Shown here: one piece after another, positions 12,437 through 18,832 of the stretch
Layout: every line of letters starts with the position of its first letter
How positions within the stretch are numbered: position 1 is the stretch's first letter
Origin: Deinococcus sp.
GTDB taxonomy: Bacteria > Deinococcota > Deinococci > Deinococcales > Deinococcaceae
Length of the DNA stretch: 18,832 bases
Direction: 5' to 3'
Assembly (NCBI GenBank): GCA_018260375.1
Contig: JAGLBF010000024.1
Coordinates: forward strand, 4,315 to 23,146
Made by a program: the position numbers and the translations under genes
The notes under the pieces: generated by a model
What the model was told of the DNA's origin: nothing
The model's input: the letters and a program-made list of their open reading frames with translations, nothing else
Database searches by the model: none

Positions 12437-13657
12437 ATGTTAGAAACCATTCGCGGACTGGCCAAGCAAAACGAGCAAAAAATCCTGATGGTCGTGCTAG
12501 ACGGCGTCGGCGGGCTGCCCCTAGAACTGGGCGGAGACACCGAGTTGGCCACGGCCCACACCCCCAACATGGACAAGCTGGCTCAGGAAGCGCAACTGGG
12601 CCTTGTAGAACTGGTGGGCGCGGGCATTACTCCTGGGTCTGGCCCAGGCCACCTGAGTTTATTCGGCTACGATCCCCTCAAGTTTGTGGTGGGGCGAGGT
12701 GCGCTGTCGGCGGTGGGTATCGGCGTAAAACTCAGTGCAGGTGATGTGGCCGTGCGCGGTAACTTTGCTACGCTGAAGCAGGGACGCGTCATTCAAGACC
12801 GCCGCGCAGGTCGGCCCAGCGACGAAAAAAATGCCGAAATCGTCGCCAAGCTGCGCGCCGGCATCCAGAATATTGACGGCATTCCTGTAGAGATTTATAC
12901 CGAGTCTGAGCACCGCTTTGTGGTAGTGTTCCGCGCACAGGGCAAGCCCTTGGGGGCCAATATCAGCGACGTTGACCCGCAGACGGTGGGCGTGCAGCCC
13001 CATACCGCCGAGGGCCATGATGAAGCCAGCCAGGTGACGGCCGCCCTCATCAACAGCTTTGTGCAGCAGGCTGAAACCATTTTGCAAGGTGAAGAGCAGG
13101 TCAACGGTGTGCTGTTTCGCGGCTACAGCGACGTGCCGCACTTTCCCAGCTTTGCGGACGTGTATCAACTGCGGGCCGCCTGCATCGCCTCGTATCCTAT
13201 GTACAAGGGCCTAGCGGCGCTGGTGGGCATGGACGTGCTCGCGGTAGACGGCGAAGAAGACGCGCTGAGCGGCAAAGTGGAGACACTCAAGGCCCACTGG
13301 GACAAATACGATTTCTTTTACTTCCACATTAAAAAGACCGATTCTACGGGTGAAGACGGCAATTTTCCTGAGAAAGTACATAAGATTGAACTCTTTGACG
13401 AGTTGCTGCCTGAACTGCTGGCCCTCAAGCCCGATGTGATCTGCATTGTGGGCGACCACTCTACACCCAGCAAACTGGCGACGCACTCGTGGCACCCTGT
13501 CCCTGTGCTGATTCACAGCCAGTACGGACGGCGTGACCTGGCACAGCGCTATACCGAAGACGAAGCCCTCAAGGGCAGCCTGGGCCTGCGGCGCGGCACC
13601 GACCTGATGCCGCTGCTGATGGCCAATGCGCTCAAGCTGCAAAAGTACGGGGCGTAA
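12437..13657 (+). CDS. apgM: 2,3-bisphosphoglycerate-independent phosphoglycerate mutase, archaeal type
   Basis: The 406-residue enzyme interconverts 3- and 2-phosphoglycerate in glycolysis and gluconeogenesis, in the cytoplasm. It belongs to the alkaline phosphatase superfamily. The first metal-binding segment is MVVLDGVGGLP (Asp22), and the phosphorylated Ser is in ITPGSGPGHLSLFGYDP (Ser68). GRGALSAVGIG and GNFAT follow, then HIKKTDSTGEDGNF and GDHSTPSKLATHSWHPVPV near the C-terminus, which carry further metal ligands. This matches the short, about 400-residue archaeal class and not the 510-residue bacterial GpmI. It occurs in Deinococcus and Thermus relatives. A leaderless start at 12437 is supported by the TACACT box, and a terminator follows. 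Confidence 0.95.
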   Translation: MLETIRGLAKQNEQKILMVVLDGVGGLPLELGGDTELATAHTPNMDKLAQEAQLGLVELVGAGITPGSGPGHLSLFGYDPLKFVVGRGALSAVGIGVKLSAGDVAVRGNFATLKQGRVIQDRRAGRPSDEKNAEIVAKLRAGIQNIDGIPVEIYTESEHRFVVVFRAQGKPLGANISDVDPQTVGVQPHTAEGHDEASQVTAALINSFVQQAETILQGEEQVNGVLFRGYSDVPHFPSFADVYQLRAACIASYPMYKGLAALVGMDVLAVDGEEDALSGKVETLKAHWDKYDFFYFHIKKTDSTGEDGNFPEKVHKIELFDELLPELLALKPDVICIVGDHSTPSKLATHSWHPVPVLIHSQYGRRDLAQRYTEDEALKGSLGLRRGTDLMPLLMANALKLQKYGA

Positions 13658-13716
13658 GCAGAGGTTAGGTGTAAGCAGGGGCTAGGCAGGAGCGCTTACA
13701 ACTTGGCCTGAATATG

Positions 13717-13745
13717 GTCGCCCGCTGAGTAGGGGGCGGCTTTTT
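13717..13745 (+). terminator. Rho-independent terminator after apgM
   Basis: GTCGCCC (13717-13723) pairs with GGGCGGC (13734-13740) around a ten-base loop. TTTTT follows directly. It lies 60 bases past the apgM stop. Confidence 0.8.
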
Positions 13746-13769
13746 ATTGCGGCAAAATAGATCAGTATT

Positions 13770-13804
13770 TGCATCTTCATACACACTTTCTGTATATTTA
13801 CTTG
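13770..13804. promoter_or_regulatory. Candidate pair of ARG boxes upstream of argG
   Basis: TGCATCTTCATACA (13770-13783) has the TGNAT-N4-ATNCA form of an ARG box. A weaker second site, TGTATATTTACTTG, begins at 13791. The centres are 21 bases apart, the spacing of paired ARG boxes in E. coli. They sit just before the candidate promoter, so ArgR could block it. The second box keeps only its left half. Confidence 0.45.
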
Positions 13805-13829
13805 CTGTGCGGTGGCCCGTGTATAGACT
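13802..13829 (+). promoter_or_regulatory. Candidate argG promoter
   Basis: TTGCTG (13802) and TAGACT (13824) are 16 bases apart. Transcription from about 13836 would give a leader of roughly 100 bases. GATACGGATTC at 13836 is a solo repeat end. Confidence 0.5.
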
Positions 13830-13862
13830 GCTCCTGATACGGATTCAGGCGTGTGGCCCTCA

Positions 13863-13913
13863 ACATTTGGCCCCTACATTTGGCACTGACGTTTGGGCCT
13901 GACATTTACCCTC
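13863..13913 (+). repeat. Four 13-bp direct repeats in the argG leader
   Basis: Units begin at 13863, 13876, 13889 and 13902 with the pattern AC(A/G)TTTGG(C/G); the last is more diverged and one base shorter. They end about ten bases before the Shine-Dalgarno sequence, so they would be transcribed. Confidence 0.85.
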
Positions 13914-13922
13914 ATGTTTTAT

Positions 13923-13927
13923 AGGAG
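13923..13927 (+). promoter_or_regulatory. Ribosome binding site of argG
   Basis: AGGAG lies nine bases before the ATG at 13937, which supports this start. Confidence 0.8.
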
Positions 13928-13936
13928 AATACACCC

Positions 13937-15142
13937 ATGACCAAAGAAAAGATCGTGCTCGCCTATAGCGGCGGCCTAGACACCAGCATCATCCTCAAGT
14001 GGCTACAGACCGAGCGCCACTATGATGTGGTGGCGTTTACCGCTGACCTAGGGCAAGGTGACGAGGTAGAAGAAGCCCGCGTCAAGGCGCTGAATACGGG
14101 AGCGGTGGCGGCCTACGCGCTAGACCTGCGCGAAGAATTTGTGCGCGACTATGTGTTTCCTATGCTTCGCAGCAGCGCCCTGTACGAGGGTTATTACCTG
14201 CTAGGCACCTCTATTGCCCGTCCGCTGATTGCCAAAAAGATGGTAGAAATCGCTGAGAAAGAAGGTGCAGTGGCGGTGGCGCACGGCGCAACGGGCAAGG
14301 GCAACGACCAGGTGCGTTTTGAGATGACGGCCTACGCCCTCAAGCCCGATATTGTCACGGTAGCTCCCTGGCGCGACTGGGACTTTGAGGGCCGCGCTGA
14401 CCTGGAAGATTATGCACGCCATCACGGTATCCCTGTCCCCACTACCAAAAAAGACCCCTGGTCTACCGACGCCAACATGTTGCACATCAGCTATGAAGGC
14501 GGCGTGCTGGAAGACCCCTGGGCCGAGCCGCCCGCCCACATGTTCAAGCTAACGGTCAGCCCTGAAGACGCGCCGAACGAAGCCGAATATGTAGAGGTAG
14601 AGTTTGTAGAGGGCGACCCCGTAGCCATCAACGGTGAAAAGCTGTCGCCCGCCGCGTTACTCACCAAAGCCAACGAACTGGGCGGCAAGCATGCCATAGG
14701 CCGCATTGACTTGGTAGAAAACCGCTTTGTGGGCATGAAATCGCGCGGGGTGTACGAAACCCCTGGGGGCACGCTGCTGTACCACGCCCGCCGCGCCGTA
14801 GAAAGCCTGACCCTGGACCGCGAAGTGCTGCACCAGCGCGACGCCCTGGGGCCGAAATACGCCGAACTGGTCTACAACGGCTTTTGGTTCGCCCCCGAGC
14901 GCGAAGCCTTGCAGGTCTACTTTGACCATGTGGCTAAAAGTGTGACGGGTACGGCCCGCCTGAAGCTGTACAAGGGTAACTGCATCGTGGTGGGCCGCAA
15001 AGCCGAGCGCAGCCTCTACGACAAAGACCTGGTGAGCTTTGAAGCGGGCGGCGACTACAACCAGCACGACGCCGGAGCCTTCATCAAGCTCAACTCGCTG
15101 CGTATGCGGGTGCAAAAGAGAGTAGAGCACAAGTTAAAATAA
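13937..15142 (+). CDS. argG: Argininosuccinate synthase
   Basis: The 401-residue enzyme joins citrulline and aspartate with ATP to make argininosuccinate, the next-to-last step in arginine synthesis, in the cytoplasm. The N-terminal ATP-binding loop is YSGGLDTS at 10-17. GTSIARPLIAK, then HGATGKGNDQVRFE and APWRDWDFEGR, are the usual citrulline, aspartate and ATP contact segments. The length matches the standard ArgG class. A Shine-Dalgarno sequence and a long repeat-bearing leader precede it. ArgR is encoded about 9 kb away, and candidate ARG boxes lie before the promoter. argH is not in the window. The zinc-ribbon and GNAT genes follow with almost no gap, so they probably share the transcript. 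Confidence 0.97.
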   Translation: MTKEKIVLAYSGGLDTSIILKWLQTERHYDVVAFTADLGQGDEVEEARVKALNTGAVAAYALDLREEFVRDYVFPMLRSSALYEGYYLLGTSIARPLIAKKMVEIAEKEGAVAVAHGATGKGNDQVRFEMTAYALKPDIVTVAPWRDWDFEGRADLEDYARHHGIPVPTTKKDPWSTDANMLHISYEGGVLEDPWAEPPAHMFKLTVSPEDAPNEAEYVEVEFVEGDPVAINGEKLSPAALLTKANELGGKHAIGRIDLVENRFVGMKSRGVYETPGGTLLYHARRAVESLTLDREVLHQRDALGPKYAELVYNGFWFAPEREALQVYFDHVAKSVTGTARLKLYKGNCIVVGRKAERSLYDKDLVSFEAGGDYNQHDAGAFIKLNSLRMRVQKRVEHKLK

Positions 15143-15145
15143 GCC

Positions 15146-15559
15146 ATGTCACCGCCCAAGTTCACCCCTACGCCCGTGCTGTTACAGTGGCAAACCCCGC
15201 GCAGCAGCCACCATGTTTGCTTTAGCTGCCGCAAGCAGTTTCGCAAGCCTGTGACGGTAATGGGGCAAAGGCTGGCTTCGGGCAAGTCGGAGGCGCGGTA
15301 TGGTCACTTTGATATGCCCGTGCCTTACCTTTGCCCTCAGTGCGGCCAAACCATGACGCCTATGGGCAAAAACTTTCGCGCTCCTGCGCTAGGTGACCTT
15401 GAAGGCTGGGAAATAGCACGGCGGCTGGCAGTGGCAGGCTTTACCCACAGATACCGCACGGGGGAGGAATATCCCAAGCGCCTTAAGGACGTAGACGCAT
15501 TTCTAAAACGGCATTTGCCGCGCAGTGAAGGTGCAAAGTTACTGGAAAAGTGGCAATGA
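15146..15559 (+). CDS. Zinc-ribbon protein of unknown function
   Basis: The 137-residue protein has two CX2C pairs, Cys25/Cys28 and Cys63/Cys66, separated by 34 residues, which should bind one zinc ion as a ribbon. The region after residue 70 is basic and helical, with GWEIARRLAVAGFTHRYRTG. I do not recognise a named family. Such proteins usually bind nucleic acid or other proteins, but nothing here shows which. It begins three bases after the argG stop without a Shine-Dalgarno sequence, so it probably depends on translational coupling. Its stop overlaps the next start as ATGA (15556-15559). Confidence 0.8.
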   Translation: MSPPKFTPTPVLLQWQTPRSSHHVCFSCRKQFRKPVTVMGQRLASGKSEARYGHFDMPVPYLCPQCGQTMTPMGKNFRAPALGDLEGWEIARRLAVAGFTHRYRTGEEYPKRLKDVDAFLKRHLPRSEGAKLLEKWQ

Positions 15560-16020
15560 GTGTACATATCCGCCCCGCTACCCCCGCCGATGCTGAAACC
15601 ATCGCTCAGCAAAGAGACGCCATGTTCTTAGACATAGGAGAAGACGCTGAAAAGCTGGCGCGGGTGCATCAGCCTTCGCTGGCTTGGCATCGTCGGGTGC
15701 TGGAAAGTGGTCTGTATACGGGCTTTCTGGCTGAGGCAAACGGCGAAATCGTGGGTGGAGCGGGCCTGCTCTGGCAAGACCTGCCGCCTAATCCCGACAC
15801 TGACCTTGACGTGCGGGGTTACGTCATGAATGTCTATGTGCGGCCCGACCAGCGCGGGCAAGGGATGGCGCGGCGTCTGCTGGAGCGCGTGCTACAAGAA
15901 TGTGCGGCGCGTGGCGTGACGCTCATTAGTCTGCACGCTTCACAGGCGGGGCGACCTCTCTATGAAAAACTGGGGTTTAAGTCGACCAACGAACTGAAGT
16001 TAAAGGTGGAACGCTCATGA
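15556..16020 (+). CDS. GNAT family N-acetyltransferase
   Basis: The 154-residue protein has the GNAT fold. It opens with the strand VHIRPATPADAETIAQQRD, and the acetyl-CoA pyrophosphate loop is QRGQGMA at 99-105, within VRPDQRGQGMARRLLERVL. The C-terminal strand and helix ISLHASQAGRPLYEKLGF is the usual end. The acceptor substrate cannot be predicted. The ATG at 15556 overlaps the preceding stop as ATGA and is preferred over the GTG two codons upstream. Its own stop overlaps the next, broken GNAT copy in the same way. It is probably the third gene of an argG transcript. Confidence 0.85.
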   Translation: MSVHIRPATPADAETIAQQRDAMFLDIGEDAEKLARVHQPSLAWHRRVLESGLYTGFLAEANGEIVGGAGLLWQDLPPNPDTDLDVRGYVMNVYVRPDQRGQGMARRLLERVLQECAARGVTLISLHASQAGRPLYEKLGFKSTNELKLKVERS

Positions 16021-16253
16021 ACATTCGCCGCGTAACCCCCGCTAACCTGCCTGCCTGCCTGGACTTGGCTAGTGGGGAGAGGCCGTGGGCTACGCCGGCT
16101 TTCACCCTGACCTTCACGACCCGCACACCCTGACGCTGAACAAGCTGGTGACCTTGCCGCAAGTGCGTGGGCAGGGAGTGCGACCATCAGCCTGCACGCT
16201 TGAGCAGCAACAAGGCCGCAAAAAACTGGGGCTTTAACCGACCAACAAGCTGA
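16017..16253 (+). pseudogene. Decayed GNAT acetyltransferase copy
   Basis: An ATG at 16017 overlaps the previous stop codon and opens MNIRRVTPANLPACLDLA, a normal GNAT start. The frame then breaks: a +1 change near 16075 gives the GNAT-like stretch VGYAGFHPDLHDPHTLTLNK, then LVTLPQVRGQGV (a remnant of the acetyl-CoA loop). A further shift gives ISLHA and then KAAKNWGF, matching the end of the upstream GNAT. The tail also matches it in DNA (for example GACCAAC in both). At about 235 bases it is half of a full gene, so there are deletions as well as frameshifts. It probably descends from a tandem duplication. Confidence 0.8.
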
Positions 16254-16328
16254 AAGGGCTGGTTGTGTCCAGTAGGTCTGCCGCCGACCATTTATAAAAG
16301 CTTAGGCCTTGAGTCAGGCTCATAGGCG

Positions 16329-16351
16329 GTAGGCACCATATGGCTGCCTAC
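16329..16351. repeat. Inverted repeat upstream of the groES promoter
   Basis: GTAGGCA (16329-16335) and TGCCTAC (16345-16351) form a 7-bp stem around nine bases. No T-run follows, so it is not a clear terminator for the preceding transcript. Confidence 0.5.
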
Positions 16352-16392
16352 AGACGGGTCGCTGTGACGTTGGCTCTTTATGACACGTTAAA

Positions 16393-16413
16393 CTTGAGCG
16401 TATTGCACTCAGA
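16393..16413. promoter_or_regulatory. HAIR-like site (HspR operator) upstream of groES
   Basis: CTTGAGC-N7-ACTCAGA matches the HAIR consensus CTTGAGT-N7-ACTCAAG at 11 of 14 positions with the exact spacing. It lies 17 bases upstream of the -35 box. HspR controls heat-shock genes in D. radiodurans; whether it acts at this site is inference. Confidence 0.45.
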
Positions 16414-16430
16414 TTCCCGCAGTATGTTGC

Positions 16431-16460
16431 TTGACATCTCTTGGGTGTGAGCGCTAATAT
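16431..16460 (+). promoter_or_regulatory. groES promoter
   Basis: TTGACA (16431) and TAATAT (16455) are 18 bases apart, the best housekeeping-type promoter in the window. It gives a leader of about 80 bases. GAGCGCTAA (16449-16457) on the -10 box matches 8 of 9 positions of the right half of CIRCE (GAGTGCTAA). The left half is poor. Confidence 0.75.
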
Positions 16461-16533
16461 TATGACGTTTGAAGCTGTCAGCGTAAGAGAAAATATCTGC
16501 TCTGGCAGTGGTTTTTTAGATACTGATGTATAA

Positions 16534-16539
16534 AAGGAG
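16534..16539 (+). promoter_or_regulatory. Ribosome binding site of groES
   Basis: AAGGAG lies six bases before the ATG at 16546 and directly abuts the ATG at 16540. The spacing favours 16546. Confidence 0.8.
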
Positions 16540-16545
16540 ATGAAC

Positions 16546-16833
16546 ATGCTGAAACCCTTAGGTGACCGCGTACTGGTTGAGATTTTGGAAGAAACCGAGC
16601 AAAAGACTGCTGGTGGCCTTTATGTGCCTGACAGCGCCAAAGAAAAGTCGCAGCGCGGCAAAGTTGTGGCGGTGGGCAGTGGTAAGACGCTGGACAACGG
16701 TACCAAAGTTCCGGTAGAAGTCAAAGAGGGTGACACAGTTTACTTTGCTAAATACGGCGGTACTGAAGTCACTCTGGACGGCAAGAATTACAGCATCCTG
16801 ACTGAGCGCGACATTCTCGCTATCGTTGACTAA
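16546..16833 (+). CDS. groES: Co-chaperonin GroES
   Basis: The 95-residue protein is the heptameric lid of the GroEL folding chamber, in the cytoplasm. It begins LKPLGDRVLVEILE, the standard first strand. The mobile loop that contacts GroEL covers about 17-33, with TAGGLYVPDSAKEKSQRGKV. The C-terminal strand is ILTERDILAIVD. Length is typical. It is the first gene of a groES-groEL pair with 152 bases between them, preceded by a strong promoter and heat-shock operator-like sites. Confidence 0.96.
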   Translation: MLKPLGDRVLVEILEETEQKTAGGLYVPDSAKEKSQRGKVVAVGSGKTLDNGTKVPVEVKEGDTVYFAKYGGTEVTLDGKNYSILTERDILAIVD

Positions 16834-16903
16834 AGGTATTACGTAAAGGCTATAAGCGTCTAATAAAGAGCTATGAGCCCTGCGTCTGACCATTCTATAC
16901 GCT

Positions 16904-16931
16904 TTGCAATTCTTCAACCAAAACTTATAAT
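16904..16931 (+). promoter_or_regulatory. Likely second promoter in front of groEL
   Basis: TTGCAA (16904) and a consensus TATAAT (16926) are 16 bases apart in the groES-groEL gap. Transcription would start near 16938 and give a 48-base leader. Confidence 0.6.
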
Positions 16932-16972
16932 CTCTCTTGGCGTTTGGACATTAAGACGTGTAAACGCTGCGT

Positions 16973-16978
16973 AAGGAG
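16973..16978 (+). promoter_or_regulatory. Ribosome binding site of groEL
   Basis: AAGGAG lies seven bases before the ATG at 16986. This rules out the upstream ATG at 16944, which would add 14 residues unlike any GroEL. Confidence 0.9.
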
Positions 16979-16985
16979 CAATATC

Positions 16986-18629
16986 ATGGCTAAACAACTT
17001 GTATTTGATGAAACCGCTCGTCGTAGCTTAGAGCGCGGCGTAAATGCTGTAGCTAATGCTGTAAAAGTGACCCTTGGCCCCCGTGGTCGTAATGTAGTTA
17101 TTGAAAAGAAATTTGGTAGCCCCACCATCACCAAAGACGGCGTAACCGTTGCTAAAGAAATTGAACTGGAAGATAAGCTGGAGAATATCGGTGCACAGCT
17201 TCTCAAAGAAGTTGCCAGCAAAACCAATGATATTACGGGTGACGGCACCACCACGGCTACAGTGTTGGGTCAGGCTGTTGTAAAAGAAGGGCTACGGAAC
17301 GTTGCTGCGGGCGCTAATCCTTTGGCCCTTAAGCGCGGCATTGAAAAGGCTGTTACCGCTGCCATCGAAGAGATTAAGAACCTTGCTGTACCTGTAGAAG
17401 ATAGCGACGCCATTAAAAAAGTGGCGGGCATCAGCGCCAATGATGAGCAGGTAGGTCAAGAAATTGCTTCGGCAATGGATAAAGTAGGCAAAGAAGGCGT
17501 GATTACCATTGAGGAGTCAAAAGGCTTTGACACCGAAGTGGATGTAGTTGAAGGCATGCAGTTTGACAAAGGCTTTATCAACCCTTACTTTGTCACCAAT
17601 CCTGAAAAAATGGAAGCCGTGCTGGAAGACCCTTACATTCTGATTAATGAAAAGAAAATCAGCACGCTGAAAGACATGCTGCCTATCTTGGAAAAAGTGG
17701 CTGCTTCGGGCCGTCCCCTGCTGATTATCGCTGAAGACGTAGACGGCGAAGCGCTGGCTACCCTGGTGGTGAACAAGCTGCGCGGTACCTTGAATATCGC
17801 CGCTGTCAAGGCTCCTGGCTTTGGTGATCGCCGCAAGGAAATGTTGCGCGACATTGCCGCCGTGACGGGCGGTCAGGTGATTACCGACGACTTGGGCTAC
17901 AAACTGGAAAACACCACCGTTGAAATGCTGGGCCGCGCCAAGCGCATCCGCATTACCAAAGACGAAACCACCATTATTGACGGTCTGGGCGAGCAGCAAG
18001 AGATTGAAGCCCGCGTAAACGCCATCAAGGGTGAGTTGGAAAACACCGACAGCGACTATGCCCGCGAAAAGCTGCAAGAGCGCCTGGCCAAACTCAGCGG
18101 CGGCGTAGCGGTTATTCGGGTAGGCGCTGCCACCGAAACCGAACTGAAAGAAAAGAAGCACCGTTATGAAGATGCGCTCAGCACCGCACGCTCGGCTGTT
18201 GAAGAAGGCATCGTTGCGGGCGGCGGTACTACCCTGTTGCGGATTATTCCTGCTGTGCGTAAGGCCGCTGAGAGTCTGACAGGTGACGAAGCCACCGGCG
18301 CACGGATTCTGATTCGTGCCCTGGAAGAGCCCGCTCGCCAGATTGCCATCAACGCCGGCGAAGAAGGCAGTGTTATTGTCAACGCCGTGATCAACAGCGA
18401 CAAGCCCCGCTTTGGCTTTAACGCTGCTACAGGCGAATATGTGGATGACATGGTTGCCGCTGGCATCGTTGACCCTGCAAAAGTGACCCGCACGGCGCTA
18501 CAAAACGCCGCCAGCATCGGTGCACTGATTCTGACCACTGAGGCCATTGTTGCCGACAAACCCGAAAAAGTGGCGCCTGCTCCACAGGGCGGCGGCGATA
18601 TGGGCGGCATGGGCGGCATGGACTTCTAA
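16986..18629 (+). CDS. groEL: Chaperonin GroEL
   Basis: The 547-residue protein forms the double-ring ATP-driven folding chamber in the cytoplasm and works with GroES. It starts MAKQLVFDE, and the ATP-binding motif GDGTTT is at 85-90. The segments VTLGPRGRNVVIEKKFG, GFGDRRKEML and LEEPARQIAINAG are all as in typical GroEL. The C-terminus ends in the Gly-Gly-Met repeat tail GGDMGGMGGMDF. Length and motifs are complete. The first third of the gene uses noticeably more A/T-ending codons than neighbouring genes, as is common in highly expressed genes. A strong terminator follows about 85 bases past the stop. Confidence 0.98.
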   Translation: MAKQLVFDETARRSLERGVNAVANAVKVTLGPRGRNVVIEKKFGSPTITKDGVTVAKEIELEDKLENIGAQLLKEVASKTNDITGDGTTTATVLGQAVVKEGLRNVAAGANPLALKRGIEKAVTAAIEEIKNLAVPVEDSDAIKKVAGISANDEQVGQEIASAMDKVGKEGVITIEESKGFDTEVDVVEGMQFDKGFINPYFVTNPEKMEAVLEDPYILINEKKISTLKDMLPILEKVAASGRPLLIIAEDVDGEALATLVVNKLRGTLNIAAVKAPGFGDRRKEMLRDIAAVTGGQVITDDLGYKLENTTVEMLGRAKRIRITKDETTIIDGLGEQQEIEARVNAIKGELENTDSDYAREKLQERLAKLSGGVAVIRVGAATETELKEKKHRYEDALSTARSAVEEGIVAGGGTTLLRIIPAVRKAAESLTGDEATGARILIRALEEPARQIAINAGEEGSVIVNAVINSDKPRFGFNAATGEYVDDMVAAGIVDPAKVTRTALQNAASIGALILTTEAIVADKPEKVAPAPQGGGDMGGMGGMDF

Positions 18630-18714
18630 GCAAAAGCGAGTAGGCTTTCGTTGAGTGGGGCAAGTAAGCTGAGGGCCTAGCCCCCAAACTAAAGCCACCG
18701 AAGACGGAGACTAC

Positions 18715-18753
18715 AAAAAGGAAGCTGGGACATTGATCCCAGCTTCCTTTTTT
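18715..18753 (+). terminator. Strong rho-independent terminator of groEL
   Basis: A 16-bp perfect stem (18715-18730 with 18737-18752) around the six-base loop CATTGA, with the stem ending in A-T pairs and the T-run on the 3' side. It is the best terminator in the window. The A-run on its 5' side means it would also work from the opposite strand. Confidence 0.95.
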
Positions 18754-18778
18754 GATCAACATATAACTTTTATAGACT

Positions 18779-18832
18779 TATACGGACTGCAATTAAATCC
18801 AGTTGTTTCTGATTTAATTCGGGCGAGTACGA
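18779..18832 (+). repeat. Module A of the intergenic repeat, cut by the window end
   Basis: TATACGGACTGC is followed by a hairpin, AATTAAATC (18791-18799) with GATTTAATT (18811-18819), a perfect 9-bp stem around 11 bases, then CGGGCGAGTACGA. The layout equals module A of the full repeats with a different stem sequence. What follows is outside the window. Confidence 0.7.

Noticed and set aside
16944..16985. Longer groEL start
   Set aside because: The added residues are unlike any GroEL and the ribosome binding site at 16973 points to 16986.
17517..18161. 214-residue open frame on the minus strand inside groEL
   Set aside because: It is antisense to a certain gene, has no start signals, and its composition mirrors groEL codon pattern.

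Overview
The window looks like a chromosomal segment of a Deinococcus or close relative. The grounds are an archaeal-type cofactor-independent phosphoglycerate mutase, a two-part CbiX-like protein with a four-cysteine C-terminus, many genes whose start codon sits 5-7 bases behind a TANNNT box (the leaderless layout reported for Deinococcus), and an intergenic repeat of about 135 bp resembling the small noncoding repeats of that genus. The species is not identified, and no phage, transposase, CRISPR array, tRNA or rRNA was seen.

Layout. 1-2260: the 3' part of an unrecognised gene, then a DHH/DHHA1 phosphoesterase (NrnA type). 2285-4313: a dienoyl-CoA isomerase-like crotonase and a 2,4-dienoyl-CoA reductase-like SDR, a plausible pair for unsaturated fatty acid beta-oxidation, with inverted copies of the repeat on both sides of the SDR. 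4436-4985: argR on the minus strand, with a 22-bp perfect palindrome on its promoter. 5342-7393: a cytoplasmic molybdopterin oxidoreductase. 7637-8057: a cold-shock protein with a long leader and two terminators. 8068-9667: a third full repeat, then the CbiX-like protein. 9791-11207: a 198-residue protein with a Rad52/DdrA-like sequence pattern, then a metallophosphoesterase. 11453-12348: an exported TPR-like protein ending in a strong terminator. 12437-13745: apgM and its terminator. 13770-16253: argG with candidate ARG boxes and a repeat-containing leader, followed by a zinc-ribbon protein, a GNAT acetyltransferase and a decayed GNAT copy. 16393-18753: groES and groEL, with a strong promoter, heat-shock operator-like sites, a probable second promoter before groEL and a strong terminator. 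The window ends inside another repeat.

Two initiation styles coexist. Eight genes (nrnA, the crotonase, the SDR, argR, the molybdopterin oxidoreductase, the CbiX-like gene, the 198-residue gene, apgM) have a -10 box 5-7 bases before ATG and no Shine-Dalgarno sequence. Five genes (csp, the exported protein, argG, groES, groEL) have clear Shine-Dalgarno sequences. Gaps between genes are rich in two kinds of structure: a modular hairpin repeat, whose ends often coincide with stop codons, and short 13-19 bp direct repeats next to starts or stops.

The best candidates for something new are the Rad52-like 198-residue protein, the two-module repeat with covarying stems, and the short direct-repeat arrays at promoters. 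No complete undescribed multi-gene system is evident.
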